From Mycobacterium basiliense (GTDB lineage: Bacteria > Actinomycetota > Actinomycetes > Mycobacteriales > Mycobacteriaceae): DNA of 64,000 nt. Below, one piece after another: positions 26,752 to 36,130 of this stretch; position 1 is the stretch's first letter, and every line of letters starts with the position of its first letter. Under the pieces are notes generated by a model. The model was not told the DNA's origin. It saw nothing but the letters and a program-made list of their open reading frames with translations, and did no database searches. Location: assembly GCF_900292015.1 (NCBI RefSeq), contig NZ_LR130759.1, positions 2,046,001-2,110,000 of the forward strand, in the 5' to 3' direction. The position numbers and the translations under genes were made by a program.

Positions 26752-27423
26752 GTGAGCAGTAACCGCGTCAGCGCCGAGCGCATCCTGGCGCAGGCCGGTG
26801 GGGTGAGCGGCCTGATCTATTCGTCTCTGCCGGTAGTGATTTTTGTCGCAGTTTCCAGTGCCGCCGGACTACTGCCCGCAATTGGCGCCGCGCTGGGCGC
26901 CGCGGCGCTGGTATTTCTCGTCCGCATGCTCCGCCGAGAGTCCACCCAACCAGCGATTTCCGGGTTCTTCGGGGTCGCTGCTTGCGCGTTGGTCGCCTAC
27001 CTGGTGGGCCAGTCCAAGGGTTACTTCCTGCTGGGCATCTGGATGTCATTGCTGTGGGCGGTGATTTTCGCCCTCTCGGTCCTTTGCCGTCGGCCGGCGG
27101 TCGGTGTCCTCTGGAGTTGGACCAGCGGGCGCGATCAGGGCTGGCGCGATGTGCCCAGGGCCGTCTACGCGTTCGATGTCGCCACCTTGGGTTGGACCCT
27201 GGTGTTTGCTGCGCGGTTCATTGTTCAGCGGCTGCTCTACGATGCCGACAAGACCGGCTGGCTTGGGGTGGCCCGCATCGGCATGGGCTGGCCGTTGACG
27301 GCCATAGCGGCGCTGGCGACGTATGTGGCAATCAAGGCGGTCCGGCGAGCGATGCCCGTCGTCGATAGCCTCGCGCCGACGGCACTGGCTGACATCGATG
27401 CCGATGCCGACCGTGAGCTATAG
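26752..27423 (+). CDS. DUF3159 membrane protein (Rv2693c-like)
   Basis: 223 aa from the GTG at 26752. About five or six TM helices are visible, for example LIYSSLPVVIFVAVSSAAGLL, AAALVFLVRMLRR, FFGVAACALVAYLVGQS and LGIWMSLLWAVIFALSVL. The DUF3159 signature is around QSKGYFLLGIW...VGVLWSW. The function is unknown; it is conserved downstream of the OB-fold gene. Convergent with ceoC, whose stop is 50 bp away. Confidence 0.87.
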   Translation: MSSNRVSAERILAQAGGVSGLIYSSLPVVIFVAVSSAAGLLPAIGAALGAAALVFLVRMLRRESTQPAISGFFGVAACALVAYLVGQSKGYFLLGIWMSLLWAVIFALSVLCRRPAVGVLWSWTSGRDQGWRDVPRAVYAFDVATLGWTLVFAARFIVQRLLYDADKTGWLGVARIGMGWPLTAIAALATYVAIKAVRRAMPVVDSLAPTALADIDADADREL

Positions 27424-27472
27424 CCGGCCGGTTAGCGAGTTCGGCGCAACCGGCGGTCAGTCGGGCCGCCGC

Positions 27473-28147
27473 TCACTCCGCCGGCGAGCTGGACGGCAGC
27501 AACAGCCGACTTAGCTCTTCTTCTGCCTCGGTGACCGCAACGAACAGCAGCTCGTCGCCGCCTTCCAAGGGCTCATCGGATTGCGGGACGATGACGCGTG
27601 GTCCGCGCAGGATCGTCACCAGCACCGCATCGCGGGGCAGCTGCAGTTTGCGCACCGGCTTGCCGCCCCATGGCGTGTCGTCGGGCAGGGTGATCTCCAC
27701 CAGGTTGGCCTGACCCCTGCGGAACTCCATCAGCCGCACCAGGTCACCGACCGCGACGGCTTCCTCGATGAGCGAGGCCAACATGCGCGGGGTCGACACC
27801 GCGACATCGACGCCCCAAGCGTCGGTGAACAGCCATTCGTTGCGGGGATCGTTGACCCGGGCCACCACCCGCGGTACCGCGAATTCGGTCTTGGCCAGCA
27901 GGCTGAGCACCACGTTGGCCTTGTCGTCGCCGGTAGCAGCGACCACCACGTCGAAATCTTCAAGGTGTACCGACTCCAGCAGGCTCAGCTCGCAGGCATC
28001 GCCCAGCAGCCAATGCGCGGCCGGAATAGCGTCCGGGTCGAGGTGATCGCGGTTGCGCTCGATCAGCGTCACATCGTGCGCGTTTCCGATGAGTTCGCGG
28101 GCCACCGAACGGCCGACCGCGCCGGCCCCTGCGACAACGACTTTCAT
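27473..28147 (-). CDS. ceoC: TrkA-type RCK potassium-uptake regulator CeoC (TrkB)
   Basis: 224 aa from the ATG at 28147. An N-terminal Rossmann RCK domain (MKVVVAGAGAVGRSVARELI, then WLLGDACELSLLESVHLEDFDVVVAATGDD in part) binds NAD(H) and is followed by a TrkA_C/RCK-C domain (LVEITLPDDTPWGGKPVRKL). Such proteins gate K+ transporters from the cytoplasmic side. It follows ceoB by 67 bp on the same strand. No TrkH/TrkG channel gene is present in the window; the divergent permease next door is the obvious candidate partner. Confidence 0.94.
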   Translation of the reverse strand: MKVVVAGAGAVGRSVARELIGNAHDVTLIERNRDHLDPDAIPAAHWLLGDACELSLLESVHLEDFDVVVAATGDDKANVVLSLLAKTEFAVPRVVARVNDPRNEWLFTDAWGVDVAVSTPRMLASLIEEAVAVGDLVRLMEFRRGQANLVEITLPDDTPWGGKPVRKLQLPRDAVLVTILRGPRVIVPQSDEPLEGGDELLFVAVTEAEEELSRLLLPSSSPAE

Positions 28148-28214
28148 TTGCGAACCTTCGTCTGCGTGACGCCCCGACCACGGCTGGGTAGGAGTCGGTG
28201 GGGCTCGTTGCGCC

Positions 28215-28898
28215 TCATTTTCCTGTTCCCGAGTCGATATCCTCACTGGGCGGCAAGGCCGCAATGGCCACGGCCTCGGCCGCCCGTCCGGAGATGGCTG
28301 CGACGTACACCTGATCCCCGGCCTGCAGAACCGTCTTGGGTTCCGGCAGCACGCCGGTTCCGAACCGGATTAGGAACGCCACTCGCGCGCCGGTAGCCTG
28401 CTGCAGTTCAAAGACTCGGCGCCCCACCCAGTCCTCGTGCAGGACGACCTCGCAGACCGCGACGGTACCCGTAGGATCACGCCATTTTGCGGTTTCGGTT
28501 TCCCGCAGCAACGAGTTGAGCAACCGATCGGTTGTCCAGGGCACGGTGGCGATGGTGGGGATCCCAAGGCGCTCGTAGACTTCGGCGCGTTTGGCATCGT
28601 AGATACGTGCGACGACGCGCTTGACGCCGAAGGTTTCCCGTGCCAGGCGTGCCGAGATGATGTTGGAGTTGTCTCCCGATGACACCGCGGCGAATGCGTC
28701 TGCATCCTCGATGCCAGCGTTGAGCAGCACGTCTCGGTCGAAGCCCTGGCCCAGCACTCGATCGCCGGCGAACTCGGCGCTGAGGCGATTAAAGGCGGTG
28801 CTGTCGCGGTCGATAACCGAGACATCGTGGCCGATTCGCGACAGCGCGTCGGCCACCGAAGAACCCACCCGGCCACACCCCATCACTACCACTCGCAC
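28215..28898 (-). CDS. ceoB: TrkA-type RCK potassium-uptake regulator CeoB (TrkA)
   Basis: 227 aa, the H37Rv length, from the GTG at 28898 with GAAGGA just upstream. The Rossmann motif is VVVMGCGRVGSSVADAL with IDRDSTAFNRL as the NAD-binding acidic strand end. VLGQGFDRDVLLNAGIEDADAFAAVSSGDN in part continues the RCK-N domain; the RCK-C domain includes VLHEDWVGRRVFELQ. It is a paralogue of the following ceoC and probably forms a heteromeric ring with it. Divergent from the APC/KimA-type permease. Confidence 0.94.
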   Translation of the reverse strand: MRVVVMGCGRVGSSVADALSRIGHDVSVIDRDSTAFNRLSAEFAGDRVLGQGFDRDVLLNAGIEDADAFAAVSSGDNSNIISARLARETFGVKRVVARIYDAKRAEVYERLGIPTIATVPWTTDRLLNSLLRETETAKWRDPTGTVAVCEVVLHEDWVGRRVFELQQATGARVAFLIRFGTGVLPEPKTVLQAGDQVYVAAISGRAAEAVAIAALPPSEDIDSGTGK

Positions 28899-29042
28899 TT
28901 GACGTCCTTCCGGCTGTGTCCTTTGTGTTGCACGCATTCGGCAACCACGTTGGCCAGTCCATTCCCCAGCGGAAACCCCAGCTGAGAATTGTCGCCTAGG
29001 GAACGCTACCGTCAAAGCCATTGGGGCTTACCCTTGGCTCTC

Positions 29043-31040
29043 GTGTCCAAACTTTCTACCGCTGCGCGCAGGCTGCTGATCGGTCGGCCGTTTCGTAGCG
29101 ACCGGCTGAGCCACACGCTCTTGCCGAAGCGGATCGCCCTACCGGTATTCGCCTCGGATGCGATGTCCTCGGTGGCTTATGCCCCCGAGGAAATCTTCCT
29201 GATGCTGTCGGTGGCCGGCTTGGCGGCCTACTCGATGGCGCCGTGGATCGCGCTGCTGGTGGCCGCGGTGCTGCTCGTCGTTGTGTCCAGCTACCGGCAG
29301 AACGTGCACGCCTACCCGTCCGGGGGCGGCGACTACGAAGTCGTCAGCACTAACCTCGGTCCCACCGCCGGCCTGGTCGTCGCCAGTGCTCTGATGGTGG
29401 ATTACGTTCTCACCGTTGCTGTTTCGATCGCATCCGCAATGTCCAACATTGGTTCGGCTATCCCGTTCGTATATGAGCACAAAGTGTTTTTTGCGGTGAC
29501 CGCCATCTTGCTGGTGACAGCGCTAAACCTGCGTGGGGTCCGCGAGTCCGGCCTGGCATTCGCCATTCCGACCTACGCGTTCATTATCGGGATAGGTGGC
29601 ATGCTTGCCTGGGGGCTATTTCGGATCTACGTGCTGGGTAATCCGATTCGCGCTGAGTCGTCCGAGTTCGTGATGCACGCCGAACACGGCAAGGTAGTCG
29701 GTATCGCGCTGGTCTTCTTGGTGGCCCGGTCGTTCTCCTCAGGTTGTGCGGCGCTAACCGGGGTGGAAGCCATTAGCAACGGGGTGCCGGCGTTTCAAAA
29801 GCCGAAGTCCCGCAATGCGGCCACGACGTTGCTCATGCTGGGCGCTATCGCGGTGGCCCTGCTGATGGGGGTGGTGGCGCTTGCGGTGGAAACCGGGGCC
29901 CAGGTCGTCGACGATCCGGACACGCAGCTGACGGGTGCTCCACCCGGCTATCAACAAAAGACGCTGGTCGCGCAGCTGGCGCAGGCCGTGTTCGGCAGCT
30001 TCCACGTAGGTTTTTTGTTGATCGCCGCCGTCACCGCGCTGATCTTGGTCTTGGCCGCCAATACCGCATTCAACGGCTTCCCGGTGCTCGGTTCGGTCCT
30101 GGCGCAGCACAGCTACCTGCCCCGGCAATTGCACACCCGGGGAGACCGTCTGGCGTTTTCCAACGGGATCCTGTTCTTGGCGGCCGCGGCCGTGGGGGCC
30201 GTGGTGGCGTTCCGCGCCGAACTCACCGCGCTGATCCAGCTCTACATCGTCGGGGTGTTCATCTCCTTCACCCTGAGCCAGATCGGGATGGTCCGGCACT
30301 GGACCCGACTGCTGCGCACCGAGACCGATCGGTCCGAACGCCGCAAGATGGTGCGCTCCCGGCTGGTCAACGCTATCGGGTTGGTGTCGACCGGCGCCGT
30401 CTTGCTCATCGTCCTGATCACGAAATTCCTTGCCGGCGCGTGGATCGCGATCGTCGCCATGGGCTCGTTGTTCATCCTGATGAAGATGATCCGGCGGCAC
30501 TACGACACCGTCAACCGGGAACTAGAGGAACAAGCCGCCGCCCATGACAACGAGGTCGTGTTGCCCAGCCGCAACCACGCCCTGGTGCTGGTATCGAAGT
30601 TGCACCTGCCCACGCTGCGGGCGCTGGCCTACGCCCGGGCGACCCGCCCGGATTCGCTCGAGGCGATCACCGTCAGCGTCGACGATGTCGAAACCCGCGA
30701 ATTGGTGCACAAGTGGGAGGAGAGCGATATCAGCGTGCCGCTGAAGGTCATCGCCTCGCCGTACCGCGAAATCACACGTCCGGTACTCGACTACGTCAAA
30801 CGGGTCAGTAAGGAATCACCGCGCACCGTGGTCACGGTGTTCATCCCGGAATACGTGGTTGGCCGTTGGTGGGAGCAGCTGTTACACAACCAGAGCGCGC
30901 TGCGGCTCAAGACCCGGCTGTTGTTCATGCCCGGAGTAATGGTGACTTCGGTTCCCTGGCAACTGACGTCGTCGGAGCGAGTGAACACATTGGAGCCACA
31001 TTCGGCTCCGGGGGACATGCGCCGGGGTATTTTCGATTGA
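29043..31040 (+). CDS. APC-superfamily permease, KimA-like probable K+ transporter (Rv2690c-like)
   Basis: 665 aa from the GTG at 29043 (SKLSTAARRLLIGRPF). Twelve TM helices fill residues about 45-480. The sequence ASDAMSSVAYAPEEIFLML and the YRQNVHAYPSGGGDYEVV segment are characteristic of KimA (YdaO), a KUP-type proton-coupled K+ importer. A ~170-residue cytoplasmic C-terminal domain with a USP-like pattern (ALVLVSKLHLPTLRALAYA) follows. It is divergent from ceoB/ceoC. K+ as substrate is inference; amino-acid transport is the older annotation. Its stop overlaps a possible TTG start of the next gene. Confidence 0.85.
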   Translation: MSKLSTAARRLLIGRPFRSDRLSHTLLPKRIALPVFASDAMSSVAYAPEEIFLMLSVAGLAAYSMAPWIALLVAAVLLVVVSSYRQNVHAYPSGGGDYEVVSTNLGPTAGLVVASALMVDYVLTVAVSIASAMSNIGSAIPFVYEHKVFFAVTAILLVTALNLRGVRESGLAFAIPTYAFIIGIGGMLAWGLFRIYVLGNPIRAESSEFVMHAEHGKVVGIALVFLVARSFSSGCAALTGVEAISNGVPAFQKPKSRNAATTLLMLGAIAVALLMGVVALAVETGAQVVDDPDTQLTGAPPGYQQKTLVAQLAQAVFGSFHVGFLLIAAVTALILVLAANTAFNGFPVLGSVLAQHSYLPRQLHTRGDRLAFSNGILFLAAAAVGAVVAFRAELTALIQLYIVGVFISFTLSQIGMVRHWTRLLRTETDRSERRKMVRSRLVNAIGLVSTGAVLLIVLITKFLAGAWIAIVAMGSLFILMKMIRRHYDTVNRELEEQAAAHDNEVVLPSRNHALVLVSKLHLPTLRALAYARATRPDSLEAITVSVDDVETRELVHKWEESDISVPLKVIASPYREITRPVLDYVKRVSKESPRTVVTVFIPEYVVGRWWEQLLHNQSALRLKTRLLFMPGVMVTSVPWQLTSSERVNTLEPHSAPGDMRRGIFD

Positions 31041-31042
31041 TC

Positions 31043-32254
31043 GTGAACCAGGTGCCGTCATCCGCGTGTGGGGAACTGACCGTCGTCACGGGTCCGCCGG
31101 CGAATGGCGGCAGCTGCGTGGCACGCCACGAGGGTCGGGTTGTCTTCGTCCGCTACGCGTTGCCGGGGGAGCGGGTGCGGGTCAGGATCACCGCGGACCG
31201 CGGTTCCTATTGGCACGCAGAGGTTATCGAGGTGCTCGACCCGTCGCCGGATCGGATCGAGTCGTTGTGCTCGATCGCCGGGGTCGACGGCGCCGGCTGT
31301 TGTGATCTGGCGTTCGCCGCGCCGGAAGCGGTACGGGCGATCAAGGCCGACGTTGTGGCCGATCAGCTCCGACGGCTTGGTGGATACGGCTGGTCCGGCG
31401 TGGTTGAGCCGCTGTCGGATGTGGGCCCCACCGGTTGGCGTACCCGGGTTCGGCTTGAGGTGGGAGCCGACCGTCGGGTCGGCTTTCACCGCTATCACAG
31501 TGACGAGTTGGTATCCGATTTGTGTTGCGGGCAGTTGCCCGTCGCGATGTTGGATGGTCTGGCCCAGCGTGCCACGGCTGACTGGCCGCCTGGTGCTCAC
31601 CTGCACGTGGCCCTCGACGCCGACGGCGAACGCCACGCCGTGCTCACGGTGCGCCAGGGCAGGCGAACCACCGCCAAGGTGATCGAAGGGAATTACCATG
31701 CGCTGCAGCGAGTGCGGCGGCGCAGTTGGCGGATCCCGGTCACCTCCTTTTGGCAGTCACACCGCGACGCGGCGGAGGTCTACAGCGCTTTGGTCGGGGA
31801 CTGGGTACAGCCCAGCGCCGGCATGACGGCGTGGGATCTCTACGGTGGCGCGGGCGTTTTCGCCGCCGTGCTGGGCGACGGAGTGGGGGCGTCCGGACAG
31901 GTGTTGACCGTCGACACGGCACGCGCGGCGTCGGGGGCGGCGCGTGCCGCGCTGGCCGACCTGCCGCAGGTGGAGGTGCTTACCGATTCGGTGCGACGGA
32001 TGCTCACCGCGCAACGGGACGGCGCTGACATTGCGGTGTTGGACCCACCGCGATCGGGCGCCGGGCGCGAAGTGATCGAGTTGCTGGCCGCCGCCGAGGT
32101 GCCTCGAATAGTTCATATCGGTTGCGAGGCAGCTTCTTTTGCCCGCGACGTCGGTCTGTACCTGAGCCATGGCTACGGCATCGAGAAGATCAAGGTGTTC
32201 GATGCATTTCCGCTCACCCACCACGTGGAATGCATTGCGCTGTTGAGCCGCTAG
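31043..32254 (+). CDS. TrmA/RumA-family RNA m5U methyltransferase (Rv2689c-like)
   Basis: 403 aa from the GTG at 31043; a TTG at 31037 overlapping the previous stop is possible, while the longer reading to 30866 is a shadow of the upstream gene. An N-terminal TRAM domain (VTGPPANGGSCVARHEGRVVFVRYALPG in part) precedes clustered cysteines (CSIAG...GCCDL) that could hold the [4Fe-4S] cluster of RumA-type enzymes. The SAM region is WDLYGGAGVFAAVLGD, DPPRSGAG carries the catalytic Asp-Pro-Pro, and HIGCEAASFARDVGLYL holds the nucleophile Cys. It methylates uridine in rRNA or tRNA; the target is unknown. Confidence 0.9.
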   Translation: MNQVPSSACGELTVVTGPPANGGSCVARHEGRVVFVRYALPGERVRVRITADRGSYWHAEVIEVLDPSPDRIESLCSIAGVDGAGCCDLAFAAPEAVRAIKADVVADQLRRLGGYGWSGVVEPLSDVGPTGWRTRVRLEVGADRRVGFHRYHSDELVSDLCCGQLPVAMLDGLAQRATADWPPGAHLHVALDADGERHAVLTVRQGRRTTAKVIEGNYHALQRVRRRSWRIPVTSFWQSHRDAAEVYSALVGDWVQPSAGMTAWDLYGGAGVFAAVLGDGVGASGQVLTVDTARAASGAARAALADLPQVEVLTDSVRRMLTAQRDGADIAVLDPPRSGAGREVIELLAAAEVPRIVHIGCEAASFARDVGLYLSHGYGIEKIKVFDAFPLTHHVECIALLSR

Positions 32255-32423
32255 GCGTTGCCGGGAGCCGACTAGGTGTCACCGAAAATCGTTCGATCCG
32301 GGACTGCCGGTTGATTATGCTGGCGACGGCGCTCCGGGAAGTCTGGTCGGAAGTAGGTACCGTAATCACGCGGTGCGGCGGTCTATTCGGCGCACCGCGC
32401 TTACCGGAAGGACAGGCGCGCAC

Positions 32424-33332
32424 ATGCGGGACCTCGACCCGTCAGTCTCGGACGCTGTGAGCGAGGTGATTCGCGTACGCGGGCTCACATTCAGCTATCC
32501 GAAGGCAGCAATGCCCGCGGTGCGCGGCATGGACTTCAGCGTTTCCCGCGGCGAGATCTTCGGGTTCCTGGGCCCCAGCGGTGCGGGTAAGTCGACCACG
32601 CAGCGAATTCTGATTGGGCTACTGCGCGGTCACGGCGGCGAGGTCGCGGTATGGGGAAAAGACCCCGCGGCTTGGGGACCCGACTACTACGAGCGCATCG
32701 GTGTGTCGTTCGAGCTGCCCAACCATTATCAAAAGCTCAGCGGGCTGGAGAACCTGCAGTTCTTCGCCTCGTTGTACGCCGGTCCCACGCTGGATCCCAC
32801 GGAATTGCTCGATGCCGTCGGCCTCGCTGACGATGCCCACACCCGAGCGGGCAAGTACTCCAAGGGAATGCAGATGCGGCTGACCTTCGCCAGGTCATTG
32901 CTCAACGATCCCGAGCTGCTGTTCCTCGACGAACCGACCGCCGGACTGGATCCGGTCAATGCCCGCACGGTCAAGAACATGATTCTGGATCTGAAAGCGC
33001 GTGGCCGTACGGTGTTTCTTACCACCCACGACATGACCACCGCAGACGAATTGTGCGACCGAGTCGCGTTCGTCGTCGACGGCGGTATCGTGGCGTCCGA
33101 CCGGCCTGCCGAGCTGAAGATCGCACGGAGCCGTCGGCTGGTCAGGGTCGAATACCGGGAGCGCCGAGTCGGCGGCGGGGGGCTGCACACGGCGGACTTT
33201 TCCATGGATAACTTGGCCGATGACCCAGCGTTCCAATCGGTGCTGCGCGAACACCACGTTGAGACCATCCACAGCAGGGAAGCCAGCCTCGACGACGTTT
33301 TCGTCGAAGTCACCGGCCGGCGGTTGTCGTGA
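32424..33332 (+). CDS. ABC transporter ATPase of drug-efflux system (Rv2688c-like)
   Basis: 302 aa from the ATG at 32424. Walker A is GPSGAGKST, the signature is YSKGMQMRL (degenerate, as in drug-export ATPases of this type), and Walker B is LLFLDEPTAGLDP with the following H-loop in LTTHDMT. The C-terminal domain is typical of ABC-2 exporters. In M. tuberculosis, Rv2686c-Rv2687c-Rv2688c together confer fluoroquinolone efflux. The stop overlaps the next start (GTGA), so translation is coupled. Confidence 0.94.
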   Translation: MRDLDPSVSDAVSEVIRVRGLTFSYPKAAMPAVRGMDFSVSRGEIFGFLGPSGAGKSTTQRILIGLLRGHGGEVAVWGKDPAAWGPDYYERIGVSFELPNHYQKLSGLENLQFFASLYAGPTLDPTELLDAVGLADDAHTRAGKYSKGMQMRLTFARSLLNDPELLFLDEPTAGLDPVNARTVKNMILDLKARGRTVFLTTHDMTTADELCDRVAFVVDGGIVASDRPAELKIARSRRLVRVEYRERRVGGGGLHTADFSMDNLADDPAFQSVLREHHVETIHSREASLDDVFVEVTGRRLS

Positions 33333-34042
33333 CTCGCCTGCTGACTGCGCTGCGGCTGGAGACGACGTTGCAGGCCCGTCAGCGATTCCTGCATGCGGCG
33401 GTATTTTCCGGCCTGATCTGGTTGGCCGTGTTGCTGCCCATGCCGGCCGGCCTGCGCCGGGTCGCCGAGCCCTATGTGCTCGCCGGCGACATCACCATCA
33501 TCGGGTTCTTCTTCGTGGCCGGCACCGTCTTTTTCGAAAAGCAGGAGCGCACGCTGAGCGCGGTTATCGCCAGCCCGCTACGATTCGGAGAATACTTGGC
33601 CGCCAAACTGGCTGTCTTGCTGACGATCTCGCTAGGTGTGGCCGTGGTGGTGGCCACCAGTGCCCATGGGCTCTCGTATCATCTCGCGCCGATGATCGTC
33701 GCCGTGGTGCTGGGAACGTTGCTGATGCTGCTGGTCAGCTTCATCAGTTGCTTGCCGTTCGGCTCGATTAGCGACTGGTTTCTGGCGGCGACTCTCCCGC
33801 TCGCGGTGATGGACCTGCCTGTTCTGTACTACTCCGGGCTGTGGACCAATCCGGTGTTGTATCTGCTGCCCATGCAAGGACCTTTTCTACTACTCGGTTC
33901 GGCCTTCGACCAGATGAGCCTGGCGCCGTGGCAGGTCGGCTACGCCGTCTGGTACCCGACGATCTGCGTGGTCGGACTGTATCGGGTGGCCAAGACGGTG
34001 TTCGCTCGCCACATCGTCGCCACCGGCGGGGGAGGACGGTAA
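33329..34042 (+). CDS. ABC-2 type exporter membrane subunit (Rv2687c-like)
   Basis: 237 aa from the GTG at 33329, overlapping the ATPase stop by four bases. Six TM helices are evident, among them AVFSGLIWLAVLLPMPAGL, LAGDITIIGFFFVAGTVFFE, LAVLLTISLGVAVVVATS and IVAVVLGTLLMLLVSFISC. The sequence FEKQERTLSAVIASPLRFGEYLAAKL is the conserved coupling segment of ABC-2 permeases. It is one half of a heterodimeric permease with the next gene. Confidence 0.93.
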   Translation: MTRLLTALRLETTLQARQRFLHAAVFSGLIWLAVLLPMPAGLRRVAEPYVLAGDITIIGFFFVAGTVFFEKQERTLSAVIASPLRFGEYLAAKLAVLLTISLGVAVVVATSAHGLSYHLAPMIVAVVLGTLLMLLVSFISCLPFGSISDWFLAATLPLAVMDLPVLYYSGLWTNPVLYLLPMQGPFLLLGSAFDQMSLAPWQVGYAVWYPTICVVGLYRVAKTVFARHIVATGGGGR

Positions 34043-34044
34043 CG

Positions 34045-34800
34045 ATGGCCGGCATGCCGATTCGGGCCCTAGCGGCCTTTGGTCGCAACGACCTTCGTGG
34101 CACCTACCGCGATCCGCTATTGGTGATGATCGTTCTTGCACCTGTTATCTGGACCAGCGCCGTCATGCTGCTGACGCCGCGGGCTACCAACATGTTGGCC
34201 AACCGCAACGGGTTCGACCTGGTTCCCTACTATCCACTGATCTTGACCGCCTTTTTGTTGTTGACGAGCATCATCATCGTCGGTGGGCTGGCCGGGTTCC
34301 TGGTATTGGATGAGGTCGATGCCGGCACGCTAACGGTGCTGCGGGTTACCCCGGTACCGCTGTGGGCCTTTTTTGCCTATCGCGCGGCCACCGTGATGGT
34401 GGTGACCACCGTGTACGTCGTGGCAACGATGTCGTTCAGCGGAATACTCGAACCGTCCCTGGTGGCGTCGTTGATTCCGATTGGATTGCTGGCGGGTCTG
34501 TCGGCGGTGGTGACCTTACTGCTCATACTTTCGGTGGCGAACAACAAGATTCAGGGTTTGGCCGTTCTCCGTGCGTTGGGCATGTTGATCGCCGGCCTGC
34601 CCTGTCTGCCATGGTTCATCCACTCCGACTGGAGCTTCGCATTCGGAGTATTGCCACCATATTGGGCCGCCAAGACGTTCTGGGTGGCTAGCGGGCACGG
34701 CACCTGGTGGCCCTATCTCATTGCCGGCACCGCCTACAACCTTGCCATCGTGTGGGCGCTGTTTCGCCGTTTCCACGCCAAATATGTGGGGGCTCTCTGA
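34045..34800 (+). CDS. ABC-2 type exporter membrane subunit (Rv2686c-like)
   Basis: 251 aa from the ATG at 34045, with GGAGG upstream; the open reading back to 33841 overlaps the previous gene and is not used. Six TM helices, including LLVMIVLAPVIWTSAVMLL, LILTAFLLLTSIIIVGGLAGFLV and VTLLLILSVANNK. LDEVDAGTLTVLRVTPVPLWAFFAYRA is the coupling-helix region, paralogous to that of the preceding subunit. It completes the three-gene efflux operon and is convergent with arsB1. Confidence 0.93.
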   Translation: MAGMPIRALAAFGRNDLRGTYRDPLLVMIVLAPVIWTSAVMLLTPRATNMLANRNGFDLVPYYPLILTAFLLLTSIIIVGGLAGFLVLDEVDAGTLTVLRVTPVPLWAFFAYRAATVMVVTTVYVVATMSFSGILEPSLVASLIPIGLLAGLSAVVTLLLILSVANNKIQGLAVLRALGMLIAGLPCLPWFIHSDWSFAFGVLPPYWAAKTFWVASGHGTWWPYLIAGTAYNLAIVWALFRRFHAKYVGAL

Positions 34801-34805
34801 AGCGG

Positions 34806-36092
34806 TCAACTCCACACGAAATAGCGCAGCCACAAGTACAACGCGGCCACCACCAGCGAAATCGTGGTGACCACTACGCCTTTGCGGGTGAATTCCCAAA
34901 ATGAGATGGGGGTGCCTGCGCGCCGCGCGATGCCCAGCATGACGACGTTGGCGCTGGCTCCGACGGCGGTAAGGTTGCCGCCGAAGTCGGCACCTAGCGC
35001 CAGCGCCCACCACAGCGCGTCGGGGTTGACCTGACCGGGCATTACCGCGACCAGTTCCGTGACGATGGGCGTCATGGTGGCGACGAAGGGAATGTTGTCG
35101 ATGATGCCGGAGATCGGCGCTGAGACACCGATGATCAAGAACACGGTGAATAGTTCGTTACCGCCGGTCAGTTCGATCGACGCGCGCGCCAGCTTATCAA
35201 CGACGCCGGTCTTCACCAGAGCTCCCACCATGATGAATAATCCGGCGAAGAACAGCAGTGTTTCCCACTCGACGCTGGCCAGGTAATCGCGCCCAGCCAA
35301 CCCGGAGATCACGATCAGCACGCCGGCGCCCAACAGGGCCACGACGGACGGCTGGATATGCAGCACCGGATGGGCGACGAAGGTGGTGAACACCAGCAGC
35401 AAAACGATGCCGCATTTGATGAGCAGCTTGCGGTCGCTGATCGCTTCACGCTCGTTGAGTGACATGACGTCGGCGACCCGCTCGCGTTCGACGGTGATCG
35501 AGCCGAACAAGCGGGGTAGCAGGGCAACGAAGATGACCAGCACGATGAGCACGACCGGTGCCATGTTGATCAGGAAGTCGTTGAACGACAGCCCTGCCCG
35601 GCTGCCGATGATGATGTTGGGTGGGTCGCCGACCAAGGTCGCTGCGCCACCGATGTTGGATGCGAAGACTTCGGCCATCAAAAACGGCGCAGCGTTGATC
35701 GCCAACCGGTCGCACACCAGCAGCGTGACCGGGGCGATCAGCAACACCGTGGTGACGTTGTCCAGCAACGCCGAGCCGAACGCCATCACCAGCACCAACA
35801 GAATCATGATGCGCAGCGGGGAACCGTTGGCGCGTTTGACGGCCCAGATCGCGATGTACTCAAACACACCGGTCTTTCGCAGCACGCTGACGATGATCAT
35901 CATCCCCAGTAGCAGAAAGATGACGTCCCAATCGATTCCGGTGTCGTGGGAGTAGAACACGTCGTGGGAGTCGACGATCCCCAAGGCCAGCATGATTCCC
36001 GCGCCCGCCAGCGCCGCCCGGGTCTTGCTGACCCGGTCACTGGCGATGAGCGCATAGACCACGCTGAACACCGCGATCGCGATGGCGCTCAC
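34806..36092 (-). CDS. arsB1: ArsB/NhaD-type ion transporter ArsB1
   Basis: 428 aa, the H37Rv ArsB1 length, with about 11-12 TM helices. The ion-transporter superfamily signatures are both present: [20 protein letters not shown] in the first half and [21 protein letters not shown] in the second. It is a tandem paralogue of the upstream arsA gene, sharing most of its sequence. The arsenic label is historical; NhaD-like or anion transport is equally possible because no arsenic regulator is adjacent. 38 bp separate it from arsA on the same strand. Confidence 0.92.
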   Translation of the reverse strand: MSAIAIAVFSVVYALIASDRVSKTRAALAGAGIMLALGIVDSHDVFYSHDTGIDWDVIFLLLGMMIIVSVLRKTGVFEYIAIWAVKRANGSPLRIMILLVLVMAFGSALLDNVTTVLLIAPVTLLVCDRLAINAAPFLMAEVFASNIGGAATLVGDPPNIIIGSRAGLSFNDFLINMAPVVLIVLVIFVALLPRLFGSITVERERVADVMSLNEREAISDRKLLIKCGIVLLLVFTTFVAHPVLHIQPSVVALLGAGVLIVISGLAGRDYLASVEWETLLFFAGLFIMVGALVKTGVVDKLARASIELTGGNELFTVFLIIGVSAPISGIIDNIPFVATMTPIVTELVAVMPGQVNPDALWWALALGADFGGNLTAVGASANVVMLGIARRAGTPISFWEFTRKGVVVTTISLVVAALYLWLRYFVWS

Positions 36093-36130
36093 GGGATCTC
36101 CGGTGAATCGTTATCCGACACGGGCAACCG

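Noticed and set aside
30866..31042. Extended start of the RNA methyltransferase inside the permease gene
   Set aside because: The extra residues are an off-frame reading of the permease C-terminus; the TRAM domain begins just after 31043.
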